Assembly: GCA_016286445.1 (NCBI GenBank)
Contig: JAEESS010000005.1
Location: forward strand, 1 to 64,000
DNA: 64,000 nucleotides
Source of the DNA: Bacillota bacterium
Lineage (GTDB): Bacteria; Bacillota; Clostridia; Christensenellales; CAG-138
Reading direction: 5' to 3'
The notes under the pieces are model-generated. The model made no database searches and was not told where the DNA came from. It worked only from the letters and a program-made list of their open reading frames with translations. Both the position numbers and the translations under genes were made by a program. The first letter of the stretch is position 1. Each line of letters starts with the position of its first letter. Below are positions 1 through 8,301 of this stretch, in pieces.

Positions 1-952
1 TCGGCTGACCGAACAGACCCTTGTTCGCCGGGAACGGGGGCTTGTTTCTCGGCTCGCCGCGGTTGCCCTCGATGGAGGTCAGAAGCGCGGTCTCTTCGCC
101 GCAGACGAACGCGCCTGCGCCGAGACGAACTTCGATGTCGAAGTCGAAGCCGGTGCCGAAGATATCCTTGCCGAGCAGGTTGTATTCACGCGCCTGACCG
201 ATTGCGATCTCAAGACGCTTAACCGCGATCGGGTACTCAGCACGGACGTAGATGTAGCCCTTGTTTGCGCCGATCGCATAGCCCGCGATCGCCATTGCTT
301 CGAGGACCGCGTGCGGGTCGCCTTCGAGGACGGAACGGTCCATGAACGCGCCGGGGTCGCCCTCGTCCGCGTTGCAGACGACGTACTTCTGCGGGACCTT
401 ATTTCTTGCTGCGAAGTCCCACTTCATGCCGGTCGGGAAGCCTGCGCCGCCTCTGCCGCGAAGACCGGAATCTTTCATGACCTGGATGACCTCTTCCGGG
501 GTCATTTCGGTAAGGACCTTGCCGAGCGCCGCATAGCCGTCCATAGCGATGTACTCGTCGATCTGTTCCGGGTTGATGACGCCGCAGTTGCGAAGCGCAA
601 CACGCATCTGCGTCTTGTAAAAGCCGGTCTCCTGCAGCGACGGGACTTCGACCTTTTCTTCGCCTTCGGTCTCACGATACACGAGACGGTCGACGACGCG
701 ACCCTTCAGCAAGTGCTCCGAAACGATCTCTGGGACGTCTTCGAGCTTTACGCGGCTGTAGAACGTGCCCTCCGGGTACACGATCATGACCGGACCCAAT
801 GCGCAAAGCCCGAAGCAGCCCGTGCGTACGACCTTGATTTCATCTGCAAGGCCGTTCAATGCGATCTGTTCTTCCAGCGCTTCCGCGATCTTGACGCTGC
901 CGGAAGAGGTACAACCCGTACCGCCGCAAATCAAAACATGCGTACGAATCAT
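1..952 (-). CDS. NuoF-like NADH-binding subunit of bifurcating [FeFe] hydrogenase (HydB/HndC), 5' part
   Basis: The gene starts at an ATG at 952 and runs off the left edge, giving about 317 codons. The N-terminus is a thioredoxin-like [2Fe-2S] domain with Cys 9, 14, 46 and 50. A linker is followed by the NuoF core with the FMN/NADH glycine loop GRGGAGFPTG at about residues 166-175 and CGEETALL near residue 290. This domain order matches the flavin subunit of trimeric or tetrameric electron-bifurcating hydrogenases, which couple NAD(P)H and reduced ferredoxin oxidation to H2 formation in the cytoplasm. It is the last visible gene of the minus-strand operon, 15 bases after the HndB-like gene. 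The C-terminal iron-sulfur domains and the catalytic HydA subunit would lie beyond the edge. The family is secure; NAD versus NADP specificity cannot be read. Confidence 0.9.
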   Translation of the reverse strand, partial: MIRTHVLICGGTGCTSSGSVKIAEALEEQIALNGLADEIKVVRTGCFGLCALGPVMIVYPEGTFYSRVKLEDVPEIVSEHLLKGRVVDRLVYRETEGEEKVEVPSLQETGFYKTQMRVALRNCGVINPEQIDEYIAMDGYAALGKVLTEMTPEEVIQVMKDSGLRGRGGAGFPTGMKWDFAARNKVPQKYVVCNADEGDPGAFMDRSVLEGDPHAVLEAMAIAGYAIGANKGYIYVRAEYPIAVKRLEIAIGQAREYNLLGKDIFGTGFDFDIEVRLGAGAFVCGEETALLTSIEGNRGEPRNKPPFPANKGLFGQP

Positions 953-967
953 TCTGTCTTTCCTCCG

Positions 968-1339
968 TTAACCTTCCACCGCACCGATGGTATATTTTGT
1001 GACGGGTTTGCCGTCGATGAGATGCTGCTTGATGATCTCGGGAACCATTTCGGGCTTGACCTTGACGTAGGTCACGCGTTCCTTGTCGCCCTCGAACACT
1101 TCGACGATCGGCTCATAGCGGCACATGCCGATGCAGCCGGTCTGCGTGACGGTCACGCGGTCGCCGAGGTTGTTCTCCGCAACCTGCTCCACAAAGGCGT
1201 TCAGCACGGGGCGTGCGCCTGCCGCGATGCCGCAGGTCGCCATGCCGACGACGACGCGGATCTCACCGGTGCCTTCCCGAAGAGCGACCTTGTTTTTCAT
1301 TCTTTCACGAATTTCTGCAAGTTCTTTCAATGATTTCAT
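968..1339 (-). CDS. HndB-like thioredoxin-fold [2Fe-2S] ferredoxin subunit
   Basis: A protein of 123 aa with an N-terminal helix rich in charged residues and a thioredoxin-like ferredoxin fold. The motif ATCGIAAGARPV (Cys36) and the pair TGCIGMC (Cys69 and Cys73) are typical of the HndB subunit of NADP-reducing hydrogenases. HndB passes electrons between the NuoE-like and NuoF-like subunits. Only three family cysteines are evident, as in many HndB proteins. It lies between the regulatory-looking module upstream and the NuoF-like gene downstream, and should be cotranscribed with both. Confidence 0.85.
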   Translation of the reverse strand: MKSLKELAEIRERMKNKVALREGTGEIRVVVGMATCGIAAGARPVLNAFVEQVAENNLGDRVTVTQTGCIGMCRYEPIVEVFEGDKERVTYVKVKPEMVPEIIKQHLIDGKPVTKYTIGAVEG

Positions 1340-1378
1340 GAGTTTGATCCTTTCATTTGTAGATTTTTCTGAATATCT

Positions 1379-1933
1379 TCAAGCCTCCGAAGCATACTGC
1401 TCCGTCAGCATATCCCGGATCCAAGTGAGGACTTCGTATTCGTCGAGCGGTACGTCGTCCCCGAGTACCTGTCGGACCTCACGCGTGTCAAGCTCAACCG
1501 TGCGGTCCGGCATGGTGTGCCGGAAAAGAAAATCCGTTTTCGCGCTGCCGCGGATCAGCATCGTGACCGTTGTGACCACGTCGCCGAGCGGCGTAAAATC
1601 CAGGTGCGTCTTGTCGAACGTCGCGGAGATCTCCGTTCCGCAGTGCTCGGGATCGACCGCACGTTCCGTGGACCGGATCGTAAGCGTTCCCCCCGTCTGC
1701 TCCGCGGCGAGCTTCAGAAGCGGGATCCCCATCCCCACCTTGCGCGTGGTGCGCGTCGTGGAGAACGGGTCGACGACGGTTTTCAGAAAGTCTTCCGACA
1801 TGCCGTAGCCGTTGTCTTTGATCGTCAGCTTCAGAGAAGTCTCCGTTTCATCCAGCAGGATCTCGATCAGCGTCGCTTCCGCGCGGATCGAGTTTTGCGC
1901 AATATCGAGTATGTTCAGGCTGAGCTCCTTCAC
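1379..1933 (-). CDS. HATPase_c (GHKL) ATP-binding protein in hydrogenase cluster
   Basis: A protein of 184 aa with an N-terminal GHKL ATPase domain: N-box DIAQNSIRA (about residues 10-18), G1 box DNGYGM and G2 box VGMGIPL. There is no dimerisation/histidine-phosphotransfer domain, no membrane segment and no receiver, so it is not a classical sensor kinase. The C-terminal 70 residues are not recognised. Its ATG overlaps the end of the PHP gene by 4 bases, so it is translationally coupled. Free-standing HATPase proteins of this type recur in clostridial hydrogenase operons. A role as anti-sigma-like kinase or ATP-dependent switch is inference. Confidence 0.8.
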   Translation of the reverse strand: MKELSLNILDIAQNSIRAEATLIEILLDETETSLKLTIKDNGYGMSEDFLKTVVDPFSTTRTTRKVGMGIPLLKLAAEQTGGTLTIRSTERAVDPEHCGTEISATFDKTHLDFTPLGDVVTTVTMLIRGSAKTDFLFRHTMPDRTVELDTREVRQVLGDDVPLDEYEVLTWIRDMLTEQYASEA

Positions 1934-2649
1934 AGCTTTCCCTCCCGCAGCTTCGTAAACAGCGCGTGCCGTACGGCGTCCGGTTCAGTCTCTTCGGTGT
2001 CGAGTTCGAGCGTTCCCCCCGCTTCCCCGATCTCCCACAGCCGGTGCGCGTCCGAGCACACGACGATCGTGCGTCCTTCGGCGAGCTTCGCGTTTTCGGA
2101 ATCCCTCAGCTCCGCGATCCGAAAAACCGGTTCCGGCGGAAACGTGCCGAGCACGGCAAGCAGTCCGTTCGCGTCACGATCGATGTGCGCCGGCCAGCAG
2201 ACCCCGTTGTGCGCTCTGCAGAGCGCCGCCGCCGATTCGAGATCCAGATCCGTCGCCGCCGGGAGAAAATACGGATCCTCTCCGATCTTTTCGTCCCGTT
2301 CGTTCAGGATCGGCTGTTCACCGAAGATCTCGACGCGGTTTTTGATCTTCATCCGATGCTCCCTGACCGCCGCGCCGAACGCAAGCGCTTCGTCGAGCGT
2401 TTCAAAGATGCAAAGCAGATGGATCTCCTCCGCCGTCGTCAGCTCCATGCCCGCGATCGGCACGATCCCGTACTCTTCACACGCTGCGAAGAACGCAGGA
2501 CAGTTGTCGACCGTGTTATGGTCCGTCAGGGCAACGATGCCGAGCTCATTGAGATGCGCCATTCCCGCGATGTTGCAGGGCGTCATGTCCATATCTCCGC
2601 ACGGAGACAGACATGAATGCAGATGCAGATCGTATGCGACCGTCCTCAT
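1930..2649 (-). CDS. PHP-domain phosphoesterase
   Basis: A protein of 239 aa. The PHP metal site is visible as DLHLHSCLSPCGDMDMTP at residues 7-24 (two histidines), TDHNT near residue 42, and a C-terminal SDAH near residue 200. PHP proteins are metal-dependent phosphoesterases acting on small molecules or nucleic acids; the substrate here is unknown. The gene overlaps its neighbours by 4 bases on both sides (DRTGG upstream, HATPase downstream). PHP-HATPase-DRTGG sets beside bifurcating hydrogenases suggest a signalling role, for example making or removing a phosphorylated regulator, but that is inference. Confidence 0.85.
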   Translation of the reverse strand: MRTVAYDLHLHSCLSPCGDMDMTPCNIAGMAHLNELGIVALTDHNTVDNCPAFFAACEEYGIVPIAGMELTTAEEIHLLCIFETLDEALAFGAAVREHRMKIKNRVEIFGEQPILNERDEKIGEDPYFLPAATDLDLESAAALCRAHNGVCWPAHIDRDANGLLAVLGTFPPEPVFRIAELRDSENAKLAEGRTIVVCSDAHRLWEIGEAGGTLELDTEETEPDAVRHALFTKLREGKL

Positions 2650-2975
2650 CTGAGCAGCGCACCGACTTCGGTGCAGACCTCAAATGTGGACCGCTCGGTG
2701 AGCAGCAGGTTCAGCCCGTGCAGCCTTGCGGCGTTGACCGCGGCTTCGTCGGGACGAACGCCCTCCGAAAACACGATGCACGCACAGTCCGTCAGCTGAC
2801 CGACCGCCGCCACGTTCACGTTGGACATGATCGTGACCCAGCAGTCGCCGCTTTCGGCGCGTCCCATGACCCAGCTCAAAAGATCTCCCGCATATCCGCC
2901 GGTGATCTCGCGATCCTCCTCGGACAAAAGCAGGGGTTCGTATCCGGTTTTTTCGATCAGCTCGCGTACCGTCAT
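2646..2975 (-). CDS. DRTGG-domain protein (second copy)
   Basis: A protein of 109 aa starting MTVRELIEKTGYEP. It resembles stand-alone DRTGG domains, which occur at the N-terminus of some phosphotransacetylases and beside CBS domains and are thought to bind ligands. It is a diverged paralogue of the 112-aa protein at 4707-5045, which starts MTIREIAER; both share the layout V-A-A-x-Q/M-L-x-D-C/S-C-I-I-F/V. It starts 7 bases after the hydrogenase-like gene and overlaps the PHP gene by 4 bases. The ligand is unknown. Confidence 0.75.
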   Translation of the reverse strand: MTVRELIEKTGYEPLLLSEEDREITGGYAGDLLSWVMGRAESGDCWVTIMSNVNVAAVGQLTDCACIVFSEGVRPDEAAVNAARLHGLNLLLTERSTFEVCTEVGALLR

Positions 2976-2982
2976 AGCTCTC

Positions 2983-4266
2983 TCACTTTCCGTCGTCGCG
3001 TTCGAGTTCTCTCAAGTGCTCCCGCATGCGGATCACGCAGTCGTCGAGACGGGATTCGCCCCGTACGACGTCCTCCGCGTGTGCGCGGCAGGTCGGTGCG
3101 CCGCAGGAACCGCAGTCCATCCCGGGAAGAAGCTTATAGATGCGTTCGATCTCCGCCATCATGCGGAACGACTGCATCCGGTCTGTACCGAGAAGCTCCG
3201 CCGAACTGTATTCGCCGGGTTCGACCGTCATGATCTCGCTCGGAATCGAATCATTTTCGCCCAGGATGACATGGTTCTGCGCGACCGGCATATACCGCTG
3301 CAGCGAACGGATGCGCACGCGTGCGATATACGGGTTCTCAACCGCCATCACGCCGCCGACGCAGCCGCCGGGGCAGGCGTTCATCTCGACGAATTTCAGA
3401 TCCGGGAAATGTCCCATCTCGATATCGTCGAGCACGCGGATGATGTTTTCGATGCCGTCCGCCGCAAGATAGTGGTCGTTCATCAGCGCGCTCGCTTCCC
3501 CGCCGGACGACGACCAGCTCATGCCGATCATGCCGGATTCGGAGGTCACCTCCGGGATCTTGGACCGATCCATTTTGGAAAGGACGCGGAAGTAGATGTC
3601 GCTCATTGAGACGACGTAATCCACATAGCATTCCTTGTCCGCAGGCGTGTTCTTGACCCAGCTGACCTTTGCGGGACACGGCGAGATGAAAACGGTCTTC
3701 ACATCGTCGGGCGAAAGCTCGGGATGATCCTTCAGCGCACGCTCCTTTGCGAGCTTGCCTGCAAGCTCGATCGGCGGGCAGATCGGGACCATCTTGCTTC
3801 TCAAAGACGGGAACCGCAGCGAAATCAGCCGGACCACGACCGGACACGCCGTACTGATGAACGGCGCGTGCGACATGCCCATGCGGTGCATGTAGGTGCG
3901 GGTATAGTCCGTGACCATTTCCGCCGCCTTGGCGACCTCGAATACGTCGTTGAAGCCGAGGTTTTTGAGCCCCTGCAGCAGGTAATCGGTGTCGTCAAGA
4001 TTTGCGAACTGTCCGAACATCGACGGCGCGGGAAGCGCGATGAGGTACTTTCCGTGATCGATCGAATCCCATTCGTCGAAGTTTGCCTTTTTTGCCTTAT
4101 AGGGGCAATGACGGATGCATTCGCCGCAGTCGATGCAGAGGTTCGGATTGATACAAGCCTTACCGTCGCGGATGCGGATCGCCTGCGTGGGGCAGCGGCG
4201 CAAGCAGGTGGTACACCCCTTGCACTTGGTCGCATCTAATGAAACGGAATGCTTGTATACGATCAT
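2983..4266 (-). CDS. Sensor-like [FeFe]-hydrogenase-domain iron-sulfur protein
   Basis: A protein of 427 aa. Two ferredoxin [4Fe-4S] motifs lie at the N-terminus (Cys 15, 18, 21, 25 and 44, 47, 50, 54). The H-cluster domain follows, with motif 1 reduced to TACP (Ala140-Cys141), motif 2 as SPCPAKVSW (Cys197, Lys200) and motif 3 as NACPGGCVGG (Cys298, Cys302). A C-terminal four-cysteine FeS domain (Cys 385, 388, 393, 410) resembles those of RnfB and corrinoid proteins. The four cysteines expected to hold the cubane are present, but the proton-transfer cysteine of TSCCP is Ala and the motif-2 Glu is Trp203. That pattern is known from sensory-type [FeFe] hydrogenases. It sits among HATPase, DRTGG and PHP genes, so an H2- or redox-sensing role is more likely than bulk catalysis. 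No PAS domain is present. Confidence 0.85.
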   Translation of the reverse strand: MIVYKHSVSLDATKCKGCTTCLRRCPTQAIRIRDGKACINPNLCIDCGECIRHCPYKAKKANFDEWDSIDHGKYLIALPAPSMFGQFANLDDTDYLLQGLKNLGFNDVFEVAKAAEMVTDYTRTYMHRMGMSHAPFISTACPVVVRLISLRFPSLRSKMVPICPPIELAGKLAKERALKDHPELSPDDVKTVFISPCPAKVSWVKNTPADKECYVDYVVSMSDIYFRVLSKMDRSKIPEVTSESGMIGMSWSSSGGEASALMNDHYLAADGIENIIRVLDDIEMGHFPDLKFVEMNACPGGCVGGVMAVENPYIARVRIRSLQRYMPVAQNHVILGENDSIPSEIMTVEPGEYSSAELLGTDRMQSFRMMAEIERIYKLLPGMDCGSCGAPTCRAHAEDVVRGESRLDDCVIRMREHLRELERDDGK

Positions 4267-4275
4267 GGTTCCTCC

Positions 4276-4710
4276 TTATGCGGATCTGAATTTCATCTCG
4301 ATCGTCGTGCCGACGCCGACGACGGAGTCGATCTTGAGCTCATCCGAATACCGCTTCATGTTCGGCAGACCCATGCCTGCGCCGAAGCCGAGCGAACGGA
4401 TGTTGTCCGGCGCGGTGGAATAGCCTTCCTGCATGGCAAGCTCTACGTCCTTGATGCCGGGCCCGACGTCCTTCAGAACCACCGTGATGCAGTCCGGCGT
4501 GACATACACATCGGCGTCCCCGCCCTTAGCGTGGATGACCATGTTGATCTCGCCCTCGTACATCGCAACGGAGATGCGGCGGATCAGATCGGGATGATAC
4601 CCCATCTGCCGCAGCATCCGCTTGACCTGAACGGACGCTTCGCCCGCGGACGTAAAGTTGTTGCCGTCCACATCGTAATGAAAATGGAGTGCGTTGCTGT
4701 CTACCGTCAT
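4276..4710 (-). CDS. RsbW-like GHKL ATP-binding protein
   Basis: A protein of 144 aa resembling anti-sigma factor serine kinases: N-box EGEINMVIHA (about residues 92-101 by alignment to RsbW), G1 DVGPGIKD and G2 GFGAGMGLPNM. No partner sigma factor or anti-anti-sigma factor is visible here. Its start overlaps the end of the DRTGG gene 4707-5045 by 4 bases and it ends 9 bases before the hydrogenase-like gene, so the three are probably coupled. A kinase or ATP-dependent switch downstream of the hydrogenase-like sensor is a reasonable inference. Confidence 0.82.
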   Translation of the reverse strand: MTVDSNALHFHYDVDGNNFTSAGEASVQVKRMLRQMGYHPDLIRRISVAMYEGEINMVIHAKGGDADVYVTPDCITVVLKDVGPGIKDVELAMQEGYSTAPDNIRSLGFGAGMGLPNMKRYSDELKIDSVVGVGTTIEMKFRSA

Positions 4711-5045
4711 CTTCCCAGACCGCCTTCGTACAATTTGCCGCTGGCTTCATACATCGTCAGCTTGGTCTCAAGCAACGCGATTTGATTTTCGGCGGCAAGC
4801 CTTTTGATCTCCTCGGTTGCTGTCTTTCCGCGGACAATGATGATGCAGCTCATGTCGAGCATATGCGCCGTGCGTACGATCTGCGGATTCAGAAGTCCCG
4901 TCAGAAGGACGTCGCGATCCTCCGCAAACGCAAGCACATCGCTCATCATATCGCTGCCGAACGCGCCGGTCAGATCTTCGTCCATCTGTTCCGGCTCGGC
5001 ATATACGACGGCGTCGATCCGTTCGGCGATCTCCCGGATTGTCAT
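4707..5045 (-). CDS. DRTGG-domain protein (first copy)
   Basis: A protein of 112 aa, the second gene of the hydrogenase operon, 16 bases after the NuoE-like gene. It is similar to the 109-aa protein at 2646-2975 but diverged, so the duplication is old. No catalytic motif is seen. DRTGG domains are presumed ligand-binding modules. The two copies bracket the RsbW-like and hydrogenase-like genes symmetrically, which suggests that they are parts of one regulatory unit. Confidence 0.75.
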   Translation of the reverse strand: MTIREIAERIDAVVYAEPEQMDEDLTGAFGSDMMSDVLAFAEDRDVLLTGLLNPQIVRTAHMLDMSCIIIVRGKTATEEIKRLAAENQIALLETKLTMYEASGKLYEGGLGR

Positions 5046-5061
5046 ACTCGTTTCCTTTCGA

Positions 5062-5559
5062 TTATGCGCGGAATTTGTCCAAGATACCCTTGACGTCTGC
5101 GGGAATCAGTCTTCCGAAAACGTCGTCGTCGATCGTCATAACCGGAGCAAGACCGCAGCAGCCGAGGCAGCGCGTTGCTTCGAGCGTGAACTTGCCGTCG
5201 TTCGTGGTGTGACCCGCCTTGATGCCGAGCTGACGTTCGAGCTCTGCAAGGATGTCCGCAGACCCCTTGACGTAGCAGGCGGTACCGAGGCAGACGCGGA
5301 TCAGGTGTTCGCCCTTCGGCTCAAGCGTGAACCAGGAATAGAACGTCGAAACGCCGTAAACCTGTTCCAGCGATACGCCGAGCCCTTCGGCGACCATCGT
5401 CTGCACTTCGATCGGCAGATAGCCGTAGATCTCCTGTGCTTTCTGGAGCACAGGCATCATTGCGTCGGTCTGACCCTTGTGCTGCGCAATGACTTCTTTC
5501 AGTTGTGCTTCCTGTTCGGGCGTTCCCCGGAACGGGATCTCAGTGATTTTGTTCGTCAT
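5062..5559 (-). CDS. NuoE-like [2Fe-2S] subunit of bifurcating hydrogenase (HydC/HndA)
   Basis: A protein of 165 aa with the thioredoxin-like [2Fe-2S] ferredoxin fold of NuoE. Cluster ligands are Cys90, Cys95, Cys131 and Cys135 (CLGTAC and CLGCC contexts). It is the first gene of the minus-strand hydrogenase operon. An ideal Shine-Dalgarno (AAGGAGG read on the minus strand) sits 5 bases before the ATG, and an extended -10 promoter lies at 5598-5606. Its product should bridge electrons to the NuoF-like subunit. Length and motifs are normal for the family. Confidence 0.9.
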   Translation of the reverse strand: MTNKITEIPFRGTPEQEAQLKEVIAQHKGQTDAMMPVLQKAQEIYGYLPIEVQTMVAEGLGVSLEQVYGVSTFYSWFTLEPKGEHLIRVCLGTACYVKGSADILAELERQLGIKAGHTTNDGKFTLEATRCLGCCGLAPVMTIDDDVFGRLIPADVKGILDKFRA

Positions 5560-5597
5560 ACATCCTCCTTAAAAGATGAGATTATTGACCATCGAAT

Positions 5598-5606
5598 ATT
5601 ATAGCA
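5598..5606 (-). promoter_or_regulatory. Extended -10 promoter of hydrogenase operon
   Basis: On the minus strand this reads TGCTATAAT, a consensus extended -10 element, with no good -35 hexamer 16-18 bases upstream. The leader to the NuoE-like ATG is about 30 bases and carries AAGGAGG. The surrounding 5560-5805 intergenic region is very AT-rich and separates divergent genes; I see no other structure in it. Confidence 0.6.
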
Positions 5607-5805
5607 CACACTTTTCGCAATTTCCATATCTTTTTGCAACAACTTTTTCTATATTTTTGCATAAAAAGTCGCAAATGCCGGAATCTTCATGAAAATTCCG
5701 CAAAAATTTAGCAAAAAAATTGATTTGCATACTTTCTTTTTTCAAAAGAATCGTGTATGATAAGTGTACCACATATGGAGTAACTATAAAGGAAGGGGAA
5801 ACGAT

Positions 5806-6687
5806 ATGGCAAAGAAACTGAAATTCAAACCCACTCCTGCCGGTATTATGTTCTTATCGGCGATCGGCGTTCTGTTGATCGCGATCATTATCCTCACCGC
5901 TGTCGGCATTTCCCGCTGCAAGAAAACGGACGATCCGACAAAGAATCCGCAGTCCGGCGACCTGCCCACAGAAAGCGCCGAGGCAACGCTTGAGCCGATC
6001 GATACGGCTGAGCCGGAGACGCCGGAACCGGTTGAAACGACCGATCCCGACGAGACGGCAGATCCGGACAATACCGCAGATCCCGACGAGACGGCAGATC
6101 CGAATACAACGCCAAACGCAGGCGAAACGAACGGCCCCGGTCCGATCGTGATCACGACCCCCGGTTCCGCAACGACCTCCCTCGCCCCCGGCGCAACTGC
6201 GACTGCAACGCCGAATCCGTATTACACTTCGCCGACCAGCGCGATGAAGAAGAACGCGCAGAAGGGCTATGTCAATGCGGACAGCGTCAACATGCGCGCA
6301 ACGCCCAACGCGAAAACCGGTAAGCTCGTCAAGTCGAAGATCGCAAAGAATACCGCCGTCACGCTCTATGTACAGCAGGAGGGCTGGTGGTTCTTAAAGT
6401 GCGGCGACAAGTACGGCTACATCAAGAGCGACTACATCTCCAAGGGCACCGCGCCCGAGAGCGCCGCAACCGGTGATCAGACCGGCAAAGTCGTCGTTTC
6501 CAAGATCGCGCTGCGCAAGTCTGCGGACAGCAAGTCCGAATGCATCAAGGAATACGAGAACGGCACTGCCGTCACGATCATCAAGTCCGAAAAGGACAGC
6601 AACGGCAAGACCTGGTATTACGTCAAGACGCCCGACGGCAAGAAGGGCTATATGTACGCCGAGTATGTCAAGGTGAATAAGAAATAA
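5806..6687 (+). CDS. Membrane-anchored SH3 (SH3b) surface protein
   Basis: A protein of 293 aa. The start is the ATG at 5806, which follows AAGGAAGGGG by 9 bases and begins MAKKLKFKPTPAG; an in-frame ATG 14 codons upstream has no ribosome site. One N-terminal transmembrane segment (residues about 11-33) is followed by an acidic Asp/Pro/Thr/Glu-rich spacer with repeated DPDETADPDN-like units (about 40-130). Two bacterial SH3 domains follow (about 155-215 and 220-290), each with the typical V-N-M/L-R and GYI/MYAEYV patterns. SH3b domains bind cell-wall peptides. It is monocistronic, with a terminator 21 bases after the stop. No catalytic domain is present. Confidence 0.85.
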   Translation: MAKKLKFKPTPAGIMFLSAIGVLLIAIIILTAVGISRCKKTDDPTKNPQSGDLPTESAEATLEPIDTAEPETPEPVETTDPDETADPDNTADPDETADPNTTPNAGETNGPGPIVITTPGSATTSLAPGATATATPNPYYTSPTSAMKKNAQKGYVNADSVNMRATPNAKTGKLVKSKIAKNTAVTLYVQQEGWWFLKCGDKYGYIKSDYISKGTAPESAATGDQTGKVVVSKIALRKSADSKSECIKEYENGTAVTIIKSEKDSNGKTWYYVKTPDGKKGYMYAEYVKVNKK

Positions 6688-6707
6688 CGCCTCTTAACGG
6701 CAGAAAA

Positions 6708-6736
6708 ACCCGCGAGCGATTCGCGGGTCTTTTTTA
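6708..6736 (+). terminator. Rho-independent terminator after SH3 gene
   Basis: An 8-bp stem (ACCCGCGA paired with TCGCGGGT), a 5-base loop, then CTTTTTT. It ends the SH3 gene transcript before the lipoprotein pair. Confidence 0.9.
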
Positions 6737-6804
6737 TGTCCCGTGTAACACATTGGTGCTTTGATTCGTCTGTCTATACAGAAAACGAAAAGGAGCCGAA
6801 CCAT

Positions 6805-8301
6805 ATGAAACGAACCGTCATTGCCTTGCTGTTAATTGCGCTGCTCGTCGGCTGCGCAAGAATCCCCGTTGAAGCCGATGCCCCGCTCGCTGCGCAATCT
6901 GCAGCAGCCGCGGCAACGGACACGCCCTTGACCGTAACGGACGTGATCCCGAACGAAACATCTTCTCCAAAGCCGGTCGCAGTCGAAGCCGAAGCGCCGA
7001 GCGAGCCGCCCAAGATCTGCTATATCGGCTGCGAAAGCTCGTCCCTCCCGTCCCCGCTGCCGTATGCGATCACTGTGCGCGAGGTGAATTGGGATCTGCT
7101 CGCTGCCGGGAAGCCCTACGATACGACGTTCCGGAACGAGACCGTGGATTTTCGGGATTTCCGCTACACGATCGAGGATTTCCGCTCGGATGAGACCGGT
7201 ACGCAGTTTACGATCCGGCTGAACCTGCCGGAGAGCTGGACCGACCTCGAGTGCCTTTCGATGAATCCGTCTTTCGGCTTCCGGTTTTATCTGGACGGCA
7301 AGCCGCAGAACGATTTCCGGCTTAAGGATCAGTCCGTCATTTTCGGGGAAGCGATCGCAACGGAACGCTGTGATTCGTTCACCATGACCTATCGAAGCGA
7401 TACCGTGACCGAAACCGTCATGCACGCTGCGCACGAATGGACAATCGTGCCGTTTTACCTCTATAGGATCTTCTTCGGCGGCAGCAAATACAATGACAAG
7501 CCCGCTTCGATCATTGATCTTATGAAAGGCGACGTCTGCCGGTTCAACGGCACGGAGGACGCCTACTGGGCCGGGAAGATCGGTGTGACCGAGCTGAAGG
7601 AGCTGACTTTGACGCTTCCGATCGAGCACGTCGACGCCGCCCCTGCGCCCGAACCGGAGCCGCGCATGCTGCAGGTGTCCGTCTGGACCGAGGACGTCGA
7701 ACGCAACAAAGCAGCCGGAAACTACGGCAGCGACGGCCGCATCAAGGACGGAACCGGCACGATCTACGGAACATATCAAAACTTTACCGTCGATTTCTCA
7801 AAGTTTGAGATCCATATCGAACGGTTCTACTATTGGGCGCATGGCTTCTTCATGGTCCTGCGCTGTGATTATCCGGAGGAATGGCCGCAGGAGATTCGTC
7901 AAAACATTCGCATCGACTATCGGGTGTATGCAGACGGGCAGCCGTTCGGTGAGCCGACGGAAAAGGAAGGACATCTGCGTTCCTACTTCAAAGGGGCGTC
8001 CACCATCCATTCCGGCGGATATCCGGAATATAAGACGCCGGTCGGGTCGGAAACATACGGCGTTTATGATCAAAAGAACTTCTCTTCGGAAAACCCGTTC
8101 CCCGTCAAGGAGCTGACCTTCAAATTCTCTCTTGAATACTTCCCGAAGCTGATCGATCTCCATGACAAGGAATACGATCTCAAAAACGGCGAACCGTTCT
8201 ATGTGGACCGCTTTATGAGCGAAGACGTGGAAAAGGTCCCGCTCTTTGAGATCACGTTCCCAACCGAGCAGCTTGTGTTTTTGAACGGAGGTACGAAATG
8301 A
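6805..8301 (+). CDS. Putative lipoprotein of unknown function
   Basis: A protein of 498 aa. The ATG at 6805 begins MKRTVIALLLIALLVGCA, a lipoprotein signal with lipobox LVGC (Cys17), preceded by AAGGAG 9 bases upstream; the longer in-frame start is not supported. An Ala/Pro/Glu-rich linker is followed by two similar halves: the pair VDFRDFRYTIEDFRSDETGTQF and VDFSKFEIHIERFYYWAHGF begins corresponding blocks near residues 115 and 332, and each half ends with a KELTLTL or KELTFKFSLE strand. This points to an internally duplicated beta-rich extracellular protein. I do not recognise the family. The end overlaps the next lipoprotein gene by 4 bases, so the two are coupled. Confidence 0.8.
   Translation: MKRTVIALLLIALLVGCARIPVEADAPLAAQSAAAAATDTPLTVTDVIPNETSSPKPVAVEAEAPSEPPKICYIGCESSSLPSPLPYAITVREVNWDLLAAGKPYDTTFRNETVDFRDFRYTIEDFRSDETGTQFTIRLNLPESWTDLECLSMNPSFGFRFYLDGKPQNDFRLKDQSVIFGEAIATERCDSFTMTYRSDTVTETVMHAAHEWTIVPFYLYRIFFGGSKYNDKPASIIDLMKGDVCRFNGTEDAYWAGKIGVTELKELTLTLPIEHVDAAPAPEPEPRMLQVSVWTEDVERNKAAGNYGSDGRIKDGTGTIYGTYQNFTVDFSKFEIHIERFYYWAHGFFMVLRCDYPEEWPQEIRQNIRIDYRVYADGQPFGEPTEKEGHLRSYFKGASTIHSGGYPEYKTPVGSETYGVYDQKNFSSENPFPVKELTFKFSLEYFPKLIDLHDKEYDLKNGEPFYVDRFMSEDVEKVPLFEITFPTEQLVFLNGGTK

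Noticed and set aside
311..1333. Long open frame of 340 codons on the plus strand
   Set aside because: It is antisense to the NuoF-like and HndB-like genes, which have clear motifs; its product has no recognisable pattern.
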